A stretch of 64,000 bases of DNA, from NCBI GenBank assembly GCA_016716565.1, contig JADJWC010000001.1, positions 1,054,001 to 1,118,000 of the forward strand. Direction: 5' to 3'. Shown here in pieces: positions 36,224 through 45,425 of this stretch. The notes below the pieces were generated by a model, which did not search any database, was not told the DNA's origin, and was given only the letters and a program-made list of their open reading frames with translations. The position numbers were made by a program, and so were the translations under genes. Positions within the stretch are counted from its first letter, which is position 1. Every line of letters starts with the position of its first letter. The stretch is from a bacterium. Its GTDB lineage: Bacteria; Bacteroidota; Ignavibacteria; Ignavibacteriales; Ignavibacteriaceae.

Positions 36224-36578
36224 GAAGACTTTGGATTGCTAATCGCTGGTGTCAATTGTAAGTCTTATCAGATATTTAATATTAGCTGCTACTAGTAAAA
36301 GGTCTCCAAAAAGTCTCCACTTCATATTCAGACAAAGGTATCTGAGTGCATCAATGGGAATAATAAGTTCCAAAACAGGCTAAAATCGTCATTCTTGAAT
36401 TTAATAGAATAGTTGCGGAGAGTCTTGTGTTCTCAGCATTCGGGGAAAATCATTTGTTTCTAGCTAAAAATTACAACTATTTTTTTGCGGAGAGTCAGGG
36501 ACTACTTGCGATGTCGAAAATCCTTTTAATTTAGCCCGAAATCAAAACATTTTAAGGTGAGGGTTCCACTTTGGTACC
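36224..36578 (+). repeat. Dispersed repeat C, main block (direct repeat of D)
   Basis: A ~355-base block nearly identical to 47687-48042. In the central 210 bases (36301-36510) I count three differences. It contains GGTCTCCAAAAAGTCTCCA, two GCGGAGAGTC units (36415 and 36487) and ends with GAGGGTTCCACTTTGGTACC. No open frame of note. It shares both short motifs with repeats A and B, in reversed order. Confidence 0.9.
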
Positions 36579-36654
36579 GCTATATATTAATTTATGTATA
36601 ATTAGACTTAAGTAATATTGAAAAGATTTAAGAAAGAAAGTCGATTCCTGACAA

Positions 36655-36780
36655 GTGACCTGCTGATTAAGAGGCATCTACCCATCGCTTTAACCTATTA
36701 TAATTAAGGCACTTAAAAAACGCTGAAGTAGTTTTTGAAGTAGTTGGTGATAGTAATTAAACAAAAAACTAAAAGTTCTG
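36655..36780 (+). repeat. Repeat C, second block
   Basis: GTGACCTGCTGATTAAGAGG and GAAGTAGTTTTTGAAGTAGT recur in the same order at 48271-48388. Similarity is interrupted between them. It contains an internal duplication of GAAGTAGT around TTTT. It extends the C/D homology to well over 500 bases. Confidence 0.75.
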
Positions 36781-37132
36781 ATAAAAGTCTCATACAGTCT
36801 GCAGATACTTACTCTATTTATTAAATATATAAAGGTGGTTATTATGTATGGCACTTTGTAACGATGAAGAATGGTAATCAAGGTATTTATTATTTTCAAC
36901 TCACTCTTTATTACCAAATTCTGATCTTAATCAACACAGAAATTCGCTTTCATATGTTACAAAATAATTTACTCATATGCGCCTATTGACTAATATTCTT
37001 ATTTCGATTAAGTTCAAGCGAGGCTTAAAAAACTTCCCGCAAATTGATCGCCATATACAGACTTACCTCCAGCTTTGGCTGATCAATTCTTTATCACATT
37101 TTTTTTATAATTAGTAATAAAATATATACTCT

Positions 37133-38020
37133 ATGTTTGGTAAAATATATTTACTGGTACTGGTATATCTGCAAATTGGTTTTGCTCAATTAAATATCCC
37201 GGAGCAAAAGTATTTATTTATTGCCGATTCTGTTAAGCTATTTTATGAAATTATGGGGCAGGGAGATACATTAGTAATAATTCACGGTGGACCAGGTTTG
37301 GACCACACTTATTTACTGCCTCAACTTGGTGAATTGGCTGATGAATTTACGTTAATATTTTACGATCAAAGAGGCACAGGAAGATCAGAATGCGTCGTTG
37401 ACAGTAATTCAATAACGTTAGAGAATTTCGTTGATGATCTCGAGAATCTCCGCAAGGAATTGAAAATAGAAAAAATGAATTTGCTTGGGCATTCATGGGG
37501 TAGTCTGCTTGCCACTTGCTACGCTCTAAAATATCCTAATAATGTTGATAGAATTATTCTCACAAGTGTAATAGGTGCGTCATCAGAAACAAAAAGATCT
37601 CCAAAAGACAGTTTGGCAATAGTAAATTTCATAATCTCAGCTGGCTCACCTCAAAATAATATTGTAACCTTTCGAAAATTAGTTGGCGATTTTTTTAAAA
37701 GTACTTTTTTTAACCCCTCTGAAGCAAATAACCTGACTTTAAATTTTACGAAAAATACCGCACAAAATTTTTTCCCAATTTTTATTTTGTTGGGCAAAGA
37801 ATTATCTCGATTTGATTTGAGAGAAAACTTGAAAAAAAATAATAGCCAGGTTCTAATCATTCATGGTGATTATGATCCCATCCCTGTTAAATATGCGGAG
37901 GGATTAACAACACTTATGAAAAATTCCAAATTAGTTGTTTTAAAAAATTGTGGCCACTTTCCCTTTATAGAAGTAAAAGAGAAATTTATTAGTGAGTGTA
38001 AAGTATTCCTGAGAAAGTAA
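37133..38020 (+). CDS. Exported alpha/beta hydrolase (proline iminopeptidase-like)
   Basis: 295 residues. Signal peptide (IYLLVLVYLQIGFAQ), then an alpha/beta-hydrolase fold: oxyanion motif VIIHGGPGLDH, FYDQRGTGRSE, nucleophile elbow GHSWGSLLA, acid in IIHGDYDPIPV and catalytic His in KNCGHFPF. The HGGPG and DQRG.G.S motifs are those of prolyl aminopeptidase (S33) and relatives. The signal peptide suggests a periplasmic enzyme acting on peptides or esters. No recognisable Shine-Dalgarno sequence precedes the ATG. First gene inside the C-D segment, 50 bases before the kinase gene. Confidence 0.85.
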   Translation: MFGKIYLLVLVYLQIGFAQLNIPEQKYLFIADSVKLFYEIMGQGDTLVIIHGGPGLDHTYLLPQLGELADEFTLIFYDQRGTGRSECVVDSNSITLENFVDDLENLRKELKIEKMNLLGHSWGSLLATCYALKYPNNVDRIILTSVIGASSETKRSPKDSLAIVNFIISAGSPQNNIVTFRKLVGDFFKSTFFNPSEANNLTLNFTKNTAQNFFPIFILLGKELSRFDLRENLKKNNSQVLIIHGDYDPIPVKYAEGLTTLMKNSKLVVLKNCGHFPFIEVKEKFISECKVFLRK

Positions 38021-38069
38021 ACTACAGTGGTTTTCTTTCACTATACAAATGATTTAAACTGATCAAGTT

Positions 38070-39854
38070 ATGAAGTGGTTTCAAATAATAACTTTCTGTG
38101 TTTGTTTTTGCACAATACCCTCTTTGGCACAACGCCAAATTATTCTCACGGATTTTGAAGATAAATTTCCTATCAATCCATATACAGACATATTATTTGA
38201 TGAAACAAAGAAACTTACATTAGAGGATGTGGCGTATGGAAAAGCAGTTGATAATTTCAGACCAATGGAAAATAATGAAGCAAGTTTAGGGTATAGGAAT
38301 GAAGCAATATGGTTGAGATTTAATGTAAAGAATAATTCCGAAATAAATAAAAAGTGGTTGCTTAATTTAAATTATGGAGGCATAGATAATGTATGCTTTT
38401 ATGTACCATCAATGGGAAATATTTATTTTGAGAAAAGGGCAGGTATAGCTTATCCAATTAATGAAAGAGAAGTCGAACATCGTTTAATTGTTTTTCCAAT
38501 ATTCTTGAACAAGTTTGAAACAGAAACTTATTTTATTAGAATTGAATCAGGAAGATCGATCCCTATTAATATTAATATCATTGTTCCTGAAGTCTTTTAT
38601 AAAAATGAAGGAAACGAATATTTAATTAGAGGTGTCTTTTACGGCGGATTGATCATTCTAGCTCTGTATAATTTATTTCTTTTCTTCTCCATTAGAGATA
38701 TAAGCTATTTATTATATTTTTTTTATAGTCTAGCTATTTGTTATTACTTGGCCAATACGGATGGTTTTGCTTTTCTGTATCTGTCATTAAATCTAGGCAA
38801 ATACAATATGCAAAATGGTATCGTGGTGGTTTCAATGATGATAATATTAGGAAGTTTGTTTTCAAGGGAATATTTGCAAGTAAAAAACACATCAATATTA
38901 ATTGATAAGATATTTATATTCTTTATAATCTTTTCAATGATATATGTCAGCGTAATTTTGATTACAGAAACAACAGATACATCACTAACAACTTATTTGG
39001 GTCTATCCTATTTTATTTTTTTGGCAACAGTGTGCATCTATCTTTCTTTCAAAGGGAACGTAAATGCTATTTACTATACGATTGCAGTATCATTTCTTAT
39101 TATTGGTATAATTTTTCGAGCATTGAGAAATATTGGATTACTCTCCATTTCCTTTCTAACAGATTATGGTGTTCAAATTGGAATGCTTATGGAAATGACT
39201 ATTCTTTCGTTCGCCCTTGGTAATAGAATAAATGAAATAAAACGAAGTGAAGAAAAAGAGAAAGCCTCAATCAGAAGCAGGATTGCTAGTGACCTTCATG
39301 ATGAGATAGGAAGTAATCTTAGCAGTATTTCTGTTGCAAGCCAGATGCTTGTCCAAAGTAGAAATCTGCAAGAAAAGGAAAAACAACAGCTCGATGATAT
39401 AACTGCAACTGCGAAAGAAAGTGTTGAGTCAATTAGAGATATTATATGGTTTATCAATCCTTCGAATGATAATCCGGTAGATATTATTCAAAAAATGAAA
39501 GAGACTGCGACTAAAATGTTACCCGATACGAATTATAATTTTATTTGCAAGGATTGTAAAATTTTAGATGGAAGAGACCTGGGATTCAGAAGAAATTTGT
39601 TTCTCATTTACAAAGAAATATTAAATAATATTGTTAAGCATTCACAGGCAACAAATGTTTCGATTAATATTTTTGAAAAGTCAGACAAGATTATTCTTGA
39701 GATTGAAGATGATGGAATCGGATTCGATATAAATAAAATATCGGATGATGGTCTTGGATTAAAAAATATTATCAGAAGAGCAGAATCACTGGGCGGAAAT
39801 GCCACAGTTACAAGTTTGAACCCGCACGGTACTACATGGCAAATTGTTGTTTGA
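38070..39854 (+). CDS. 7TMR-DISM sensor histidine kinase (HisKA_3 type)
   Basis: 594 residues. Signal peptide; extracellular 7TMR-DISMED2-type domain (~40-175, with EASLGYRNEAIWLRFNVKNNS and YFIRIESGRSIPIN); seven TM helices (~185-385); coiled linker; HisKA_3 with phospho-acceptor His410 in SDLHDEIGSNLSS; and HATPase_c (N box YKEILNNIVKHSQA, G1 EIEDDGIGFD, G2 GLGLKNIIRRAESLGG). DISMED2 domains are thought to bind carbohydrates or other ligands. It pairs with the LuxR-type regulator encoded ~90 bases downstream. No clear ribosome site precedes the ATG. Confidence 0.93.
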   Translation: MKWFQIITFCVCFCTIPSLAQRQIILTDFEDKFPINPYTDILFDETKKLTLEDVAYGKAVDNFRPMENNEASLGYRNEAIWLRFNVKNNSEINKKWLLNLNYGGIDNVCFYVPSMGNIYFEKRAGIAYPINEREVEHRLIVFPIFLNKFETETYFIRIESGRSIPININIIVPEVFYKNEGNEYLIRGVFYGGLIILALYNLFLFFSIRDISYLLYFFYSLAICYYLANTDGFAFLYLSLNLGKYNMQNGIVVVSMMIILGSLFSREYLQVKNTSILIDKIFIFFIIFSMIYVSVILITETTDTSLTTYLGLSYFIFLATVCIYLSFKGNVNAIYYTIAVSFLIIGIIFRALRNIGLLSISFLTDYGVQIGMLMEMTILSFALGNRINEIKRSEEKEKASIRSRIASDLHDEIGSNLSSISVASQMLVQSRNLQEKEKQQLDDITATAKESVESIRDIIWFINPSNDNPVDIIQKMKETATKMLPDTNYNFICKDCKILDGRDLGFRRNLFLIYKEILNNIVKHSQATNVSINIFEKSDKIILEIEDDGIGFDINKISDDGLGLKNIIRRAESLGGNATVTSLNPHGTTWQIVV

Positions 39855-39942
39855 ATCAAATTCTGGAAAAAAATACCATGAATGTGCTATGGTAAAATTT
39901 CAGTTCAAGAATTACATTCATATAGTATAAATAATACTACAT

Positions 39943-40599
39943 ATGAAATCTAAAAGTGACAAAGATTATAAATCGGTGTGGGTAATAGAGGACAACCCGC
40001 ATTTTAGAAGAACATTAGTAGAACTAATTAATCAATCAGAAGATTACAGATGTGCTGGTTTCTATTCTTCTTGTGAAGAAGCATTCAACTTTCTTTCGGA
40101 ATCGGAACCACCCGAAATAATTCTTTTAGATATTGGACTTCCCGGAATTAGCGGTTTAGATGGAATTAAAATGTTTAAAGAGATAAGTCCCTCTACTCTT
40201 ATACTAATCCTAACGATTCACGATGATCATAATTCTGTATTTGAAGCAATCAGTTCAGGGGCCTCCGGATATCTTTTAAAGGATTCTTCCCCTGAAAAAG
40301 TTATAAATGCTTTTAATGAAGTTTTGTCTGGTGGTGCTTCCATAAATCCTCAGATTGCAAAAAAGGTTATTGAAAGATTTAAGGAAATCTTGCCAGCCAC
40401 AAGCAATTATCATCTTACGAGTAGAGAAAAAGAAATCCTAAAACATCTGGTTGAAGGACTAAATAAAAAGCAAATAGCTGAGAAATTATTTTTAAGTTTT
40501 CACACAGTAAACACCCATATAAAAAACATTTACGAAAAACTGCAGGTTAATACTCGTAGTGCAGTAGTATCTAAAGCCTACAAAGAAAAACTTTTCTAA
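39943..40599 (+). CDS. NarL/LuxR-family response regulator
   Basis: 218 residues. Receiver domain ~10-130: acidic pocket (VIEDNPHF), phospho-acceptor Asp63 in ILLDIGLPGISG, T/S and K switch residues (LTIHDD, YLLKDSSPEK). LuxR HTH at the C-terminus (LTSREKEILKHLVEGLNKKQ, then LSFHTVNTHIKNIYEKL). It is the cognate partner of the HisKA_3 kinase upstream, which belongs to the class that usually phosphorylates NarL-type regulators. Probable targets are the T9SS cargo genes that follow, judged from position only. The start lacks an obvious ribosome site. Confidence 0.95.
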   Translation: MKSKSDKDYKSVWVIEDNPHFRRTLVELINQSEDYRCAGFYSSCEEAFNFLSESEPPEIILLDIGLPGISGLDGIKMFKEISPSTLILILTIHDDHNSVFEAISSGASGYLLKDSSPEKVINAFNEVLSGGASINPQIAKKVIERFKEILPATSNYHLTSREKEILKHLVEGLNKKQIAEKLFLSFHTVNTHIKNIYEKLQVNTRSAVVSKAYKEKLF

Positions 40600-40767
40600 T
40601 CTCTCTTCTTTCTTAATAAAAACGTAACACTAAAATACCACGAACGTGCGATTGATGACGCATAATCAAATTGTTAAAATGGTTTTAGTGAATTCGATTT
40701 CTTAATGGGTAAGAATTTCACAAAAGAAATATTCCAAACTTAAGATCATTATAATCGGAGGCTGATT

Positions 40768-41610
40768 ATGAAACTCAAAAGCATTTTGTATATCGCATTA
40801 ATATTATACACATCAACGATGTTTGGTCAAAGTTTTACACTTAACTGGGCCATAGCGGGTAACGGATACAGTGCTGGGGACCTAGACAATGATCAGATTG
40901 GGGAAATTATAATTGAACCACATCCTACAATTTCACTAACAATGGATATTTATGATGGTTTAACGCACAACATCAAATGGAGCGTAAATAAAAACAGTGA
41001 TAAAGAATACCTTTATTCGGATTTTTCTTCATTCAACGATTTTAATGGAAATGGGATATTAGATTTAGTACTAATTACTTTAGGGCAATTTAGTGGCGAT
41101 GATCAATTAATTCGAATTGTAGATCCTTCAACAAATGAAACACTATTCTCATCTTCCAATCCTAGCACTGCTAGCTTAACCGCATATCACTATCAGAATG
41201 GAATTGCCATTGCTAATATCAATGGTGGAACTTCTTTGGAAATGGTTATCAGAAACCGAAATGACTCATTATACATCTATAATACAAATCTTACGGCTAC
41301 AAATGTTTTTGATAATAAAACTGAATTTCCTATGAATTTCAATCTTGAACAAAATTTTCCTAATCCATTTAATCCATCGACAACAATAAGATATTCCATT
41401 AGTTCACCTGATCTTATTACAATCAAGATTTTTGACATTTCGGGTCAACTTGTAAACGAGGTAACTAAAGAACACACGACAGCCGGAGAGTATGATATTG
41501 TATGGGATGGTAAAAACAATTTTGGTAAACAAGTTACATCAGGGATGTATTTCTATCAATTAATTTCGCAAGGAGAAATTCAATCTAAAAAAATGATTTT
41601 GTTAAAGTAG
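40768..41610 (+). CDS. T9SS-secreted FG-GAP/VCBS-like protein
   Basis: 280 residues. Signal peptide (ILYIALILYTSTMFGQ). The body has three strand-turn motifs of the form 'aGDLDNDQIGEIIIEP', 'FNDFNGNGILDLVLITLG', 'iANINGGTSLEMVIRN', which are FG-GAP/VCBS-type calcium-binding propeller blades, here too few for a full propeller. A T9SS sorting domain follows (NFPNPFNPST ... SKKMILLK), with the variant 'GEYDIVWDGKNNFGKQVTSG' flgD-like spelling, shown as VWDGKNNFGKQV. GGAGG ribosome site. First cargo gene after the two-component pair. Confidence 0.82.
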   Translation: MKLKSILYIALILYTSTMFGQSFTLNWAIAGNGYSAGDLDNDQIGEIIIEPHPTISLTMDIYDGLTHNIKWSVNKNSDKEYLYSDFSSFNDFNGNGILDLVLITLGQFSGDDQLIRIVDPSTNETLFSSSNPSTASLTAYHYQNGIAIANINGGTSLEMVIRNRNDSLYIYNTNLTATNVFDNKTEFPMNFNLEQNFPNPFNPSTTIRYSISSPDLITIKIFDISGQLVNEVTKEHTTAGEYDIVWDGKNNFGKQVTSGMYFYQLISQGEIQSKKMILLK

Positions 41611-41640
41611 GTTTCTCAAAAAACATAAAGGAGGTAATTA

Positions 41641-43842
41641 ATGAAAATATTATTTTTACTTACGTTCACTCTTCTAAATACACTCTCATTTGGACAAGTT
41701 CCTAGTGATTCCATCAGACTTTATTTTCCTTTCAATGGTAATGCAAATGATGAAAGTGGAAATGGAAATAATGGTACTGTAAGCGGAGCCATTCTTACCA
41801 CAGATCGATTTGGAAATGCAAATAGCGCATACTGGTTTGACGGAGACAATGATTATGTAGAAGTACCTGATAACGAAAGCTTGAGTATTACAGGAGCTTT
41901 AACAATAAGTATGTGGTATAGGTATGATGGCAAACCTCAAAACTGGGGTAGGATTTTAAGTAAAGCCTGGAATTCTGTAGCGCCGCCATATGTTTGTTAT
42001 GGAATTTCTCTCGATGATAGTCCGGAAGGAAGTCAAAAAGTTTTATTTCAGGCACATCTTTCAGCTTCCCAAACATCCTACAGTAATTTCTCCACAACTT
42101 CAATGACAGTTGGCGAATGGTATCATTTGGTTGGAGTTTATGATCCAGCCAATAACATTATATCGCTATATGTAAACGGAATCAGAGAAGCTTATTCAAC
42201 AACCGGAAACTCAACTATTGCAAATACAACCGGTCATTTGCGTGTAGCGGATGATCAGCAAACTTTAGAAGGTGCCAAAGGTGTTCTCGATGATATCCGG
42301 ATATATGCAAAAGCACTTTCACAAATTGAAATACTTTCACTCTACTTTGAAGTTCCTCAAAACTTAGATGGTTCATTAGATCTGACATTCGGAAATGGTG
42401 GGATAACAAGTACTACTAGTGGTGTTGGTCAAGGCATAAAGATTCAGAGTGATGGAAAAATTTTAGTTGGAGGTGGTGTATTTGCGGTTGCCAGATTTAA
42501 TACAGATGGCTCTTTGGATACTAGTTTTGGAAATGATGGAATTGTATCTACACAAGTTGGTAGTGGTTACAGTTCTGCGTGGGGAATTGCGTTACAGTCT
42601 GATGGTAAAATAGTTTTAATAGGGAATTATGAGATTTCTTCTAACAATAGTGGTATTGCTTTAGTCCGGTACAATTCTGACGGAAACCTAGATAATTCTT
42701 TTGGTAGCAATGGAGTTGTTACACTTGATATAACAAGTGGATATGATTATGCAAATTCAATCGAGATTCAATCAAACGATCAAAAGATTGTTATAAGTGG
42801 ACAAACTAATGGGGTTATGGTTGCAAGGTTTAATCCTAATGGAAGCTTGGATAATACTTTTGGAACAAATGGAATTGTTAGTACACAGGTAGGTACTTCT
42901 TGTGGCTCAAACTCAATGAAGATTCAAAACGATGGGAAAATAATTGTTGCTGGTGGTATGATGGATTCACAAGGATATCAACATTTCTTAACTATCAGAT
43001 ATAATTCTGATGGCTCATTAGATAATACATTTGGAACGGGTGGGATAGTTACAACGACTGTTGGCACAGGTTTTCAATGGGGTTGGGATCTAGCAATCCA
43101 AAATGCGAAAATAGTTGTTGGTGGTATACAACAACTTTCATCAGCTCAAGAGTTCGTCTTAATCAAATATAATTCTGATGGTTCAATTGACAATACCTTC
43201 GGAGCTAGTGGAGTTGTTCACGCAATGCCACTTGGAATTTCTGATTACTTAAGATCAATCTCATTGCAGACGGATGGAAAAATATTAGCTGGCGGATTTT
43301 CTGTAATTGATTCTACTGGTGCACCAATTAATAATCCTCAAATAGGAATGTCTTTGATGAGATTTGAATCCAGCGGAAATTTAGATAATAGTTTTGGTAA
43401 TTCTGGAGTAGTAGTAATACCATTGGGGGAATTCGGATTTGAATCGGGACGGGGACTCGCAGTCCAAAATGATCATAAAATAGTATTTGCAGGTTTTGGA
43501 GAAACAGCTATAATGATTGCAAGGTTTAATGTTAATTCAATCTCATCAGTAAAAGAAACTGAAAATACTATAATTCCAAGCACAATAGTCCTGGAACAGA
43601 ACTATCCGAATCCATTTAATCCATCAACTAAACTAAACTTCTCTATTCCAAATTATGGAAATGTAAAACTCGAGATATTCAATTTGCTTGGTGAAAAAAT
43701 TGTAACACTTGTTGATGAATATTTAAGTGCTGGTAACTATGAATCTGATTTCAACGCAAGAAATCTTTCGTCGGGAATTTATTTGTATAAGTTAAGCTCA
43801 GATGGGTTTGTGCAAACAAGAAAAATGCTGCTGATAAAGTAA
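41641..43842 (+). CDS. T9SS-secreted LamG plus delta-60 repeat protein
   Basis: 733 residues. Signal peptide (ILFLLTFTLLNTLSFGQ); a LamG/concanavalin A-like domain (~22-235: LYFPFNGNANDESGNGNNGT, FDGDNDYVEVPD, VLDDIRIYAKALS). Then ~240-630 hold about seven delta-60 repeats of ~55 residues ('GSLDnsFGnnGivt...g......iaiQsDGKIvvaG......f.l.RYnsDG'). A T9SS sorting tail ends the protein (NYPNPFNPST ... RKMLLIK). LamG suggests sugar or glycan binding; delta-60 repeats are of unknown function and probably form a beta-propeller. Strong AAAGGAGG ribosome site; 31 bases after the previous gene. Confidence 0.9.
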   Translation: MKILFLLTFTLLNTLSFGQVPSDSIRLYFPFNGNANDESGNGNNGTVSGAILTTDRFGNANSAYWFDGDNDYVEVPDNESLSITGALTISMWYRYDGKPQNWGRILSKAWNSVAPPYVCYGISLDDSPEGSQKVLFQAHLSASQTSYSNFSTTSMTVGEWYHLVGVYDPANNIISLYVNGIREAYSTTGNSTIANTTGHLRVADDQQTLEGAKGVLDDIRIYAKALSQIEILSLYFEVPQNLDGSLDLTFGNGGITSTTSGVGQGIKIQSDGKILVGGGVFAVARFNTDGSLDTSFGNDGIVSTQVGSGYSSAWGIALQSDGKIVLIGNYEISSNNSGIALVRYNSDGNLDNSFGSNGVVTLDITSGYDYANSIEIQSNDQKIVISGQTNGVMVARFNPNGSLDNTFGTNGIVSTQVGTSCGSNSMKIQNDGKIIVAGGMMDSQGYQHFLTIRYNSDGSLDNTFGTGGIVTTTVGTGFQWGWDLAIQNAKIVVGGIQQLSSAQEFVLIKYNSDGSIDNTFGASGVVHAMPLGISDYLRSISLQTDGKILAGGFSVIDSTGAPINNPQIGMSLMRFESSGNLDNSFGNSGVVVIPLGEFGFESGRGLAVQNDHKIVFAGFGETAIMIARFNVNSISSVKETENTIIPSTIVLEQNYPNPFNPSTKLNFSIPNYGNVKLEIFNLLGEKIVTLVDEYLSAGNYESDFNARNLSSGIYLYKLSSDGFVQTRKMLLIK

Positions 43843-43864
43843 ATTGATATTAATAGGAGAAGAA

Positions 43865-45388
43865 ATGAAGAATTTTTTTATAACAGTTTTATTTTTTTTA
43901 ATCAGTGTGTATGTATTCCCACAAGATGGATCCTTAGACACTGGTTTTGGAAATCAGGGTATTGTTACTTCGCCAGAAGGACGAGCTCTTGGGGTTCAAA
44001 TTCAATCGGATGGAAAAATTGTTGTGGTGGGATATGATAGTACGTCTATTGTATTATCAAGATATAATTCTGATGGATCATTAGATGGTTCGTTTGGAAT
44101 AAATGGCTGGGTGAATACTCAGATTAACAATCAACCCTCTTCAGGAACAAGTATTTGCATTCAAAATGATTCGAAGATTCTTGTTGGTGGGTTTATTAAA
44201 ATTTCACCTGGTAATAATGGTATTGTATTGGTCAGGTATAATTCTGACGGTACACTAGACAGTACATTTGGAAATGGGGGAAGTGTAGTCTCAGACCTGA
44301 CAAATGGCTTTGACTATCTAGAAGCACTCGAATTATTAAATGACGACAGGATAGTTATATGTGGAGATACTCCTAATGGGCTATTTGTCTCAAGATACAA
44401 CCCAAATGGGCAGATTGACAATACTTTTGGAACAAACGGTTTAGTGATTACACTAATAGGAGCTAACACTATTAGTGGTGCAATGGCTATTCAATCTGAT
44501 GGTAAAATTGTTGTTACTGGTGAGACATTTTTTCCAAGCACTGACATTATTATTATCAGGTATAATTCAGATGGATCGTTGGATGAGACGTTTGGCAATG
44601 GTGGTATTGTAGTAGAATCAACTGGGGCATATTTTGAATTTGGCAGCGCATTACAGATTCAGAATGATGGAAAAATTGTTGTTGGCAGCATTAAGCGTCA
44701 AATAGTTGGTGCAAATATTGAGATTGCTGTATTCAGGTATCTAAATAATGGAACATTAGATAATACATTTGGTAATGCTGGAATAGTTAATTGTAATTTT
44801 GGAGGTATTGAAAGTTATACCTGGGGAACTGCTCTACAAGCTGATGGAAAAATTGTAATAGCTGGTACATCTATAACTGATTTGTCCGGTAATAGTGGTT
44901 TTGGATTGCTTAGGCTTAATCCAGATGGAACCATCGATGAAACTTTTGGGATTTCAGGGATTGTTGTTACACCACTTGGATTATCTTCGGAAGGAACAGA
45001 TATTGAAATCCAATCGGACAATAAAATAGTGCTTACAGGATGGTCTTCGGATGGATTCACTACCACACGTTACAATATTACATCAATATCTTCGGTAGAA
45101 GAATTAAAAAATGAAGTTATTCCAAGTAGTATATCTCTAGAACAAAACTACCCTAACCCCTTCAACCCTTCAACAAGAATTAACTTTTCTATTCCAAATT
45201 CTGGAAATGTTAGGCTTGAAGTATTCAATCTACTTGGTGAAAAAATAACAATACTTGTTGATGAATATTTAAATGCCGGTAACTATGAATCTGATTTCAA
45301 CGCCGAAAAACTTTCTTCGGGAATTTATTTGTATAAACTGAGTGCGGGGGAGTTTGTTGAAAGTAAAAAAATGGTTTTGTCAAAATAA
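43865..45388 (+). CDS. T9SS-secreted delta-60 repeat protein
   Basis: 507 residues from the ATG after AGGAGA; an in-frame upstream ATG lacks a ribosome site. Signal peptide (FFITVLFFLISVYVFPQ), then about seven delta-60 repeats (~18-415) and a T9SS tail (NYPNPFNPST ... KKMVLSK). It is a paralogue of the previous protein without the LamG domain; the repeats and sorting tails (FNLLGEKI ... LVDEYLNAGNYESDFNA) are very alike, pointing to recent duplication. The gap to the upstream gene is 22 bases, so they form one operon. Confidence 0.88.
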   Translation: MKNFFITVLFFLISVYVFPQDGSLDTGFGNQGIVTSPEGRALGVQIQSDGKIVVVGYDSTSIVLSRYNSDGSLDGSFGINGWVNTQINNQPSSGTSICIQNDSKILVGGFIKISPGNNGIVLVRYNSDGTLDSTFGNGGSVVSDLTNGFDYLEALELLNDDRIVICGDTPNGLFVSRYNPNGQIDNTFGTNGLVITLIGANTISGAMAIQSDGKIVVTGETFFPSTDIIIIRYNSDGSLDETFGNGGIVVESTGAYFEFGSALQIQNDGKIVVGSIKRQIVGANIEIAVFRYLNNGTLDNTFGNAGIVNCNFGGIESYTWGTALQADGKIVIAGTSITDLSGNSGFGLLRLNPDGTIDETFGISGIVVTPLGLSSEGTDIEIQSDNKIVLTGWSSDGFTTTRYNITSISSVEELKNEVIPSSISLEQNYPNPFNPSTRINFSIPNSGNVRLEVFNLLGEKITILVDEYLNAGNYESDFNAEKLSSGIYLYKLSAGEFVESKKMVLSK

Positions 45389-45425
45389 CTTTAATTGATT
45401 TACAATATCATTAATTGGAGATGCA

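Larger units (their letters stand above)
35860..37132. other. Long non-coding stretch with repeat C
   Basis: Holds the copB terminator (35915-35942), a block weakly similar to 47570-47680, repeat C (36224-36578) and a second conserved block (36655-36780). The small frames here are AT-rich, lack ribosome sites and overlap the repeats, so no gene is called. The last ~200 bases are the AT-rich upstream region of the hydrolase gene. Confidence 0.65.

Noticed and set aside
36690..36917. 75-codon minus-strand frame at repeat C
   Set aside because: AT-rich isoleucine/leucine/tyrosine-rich translation without ribosome site, and it overlaps the second conserved block of the repeat, where D has no matching frame.
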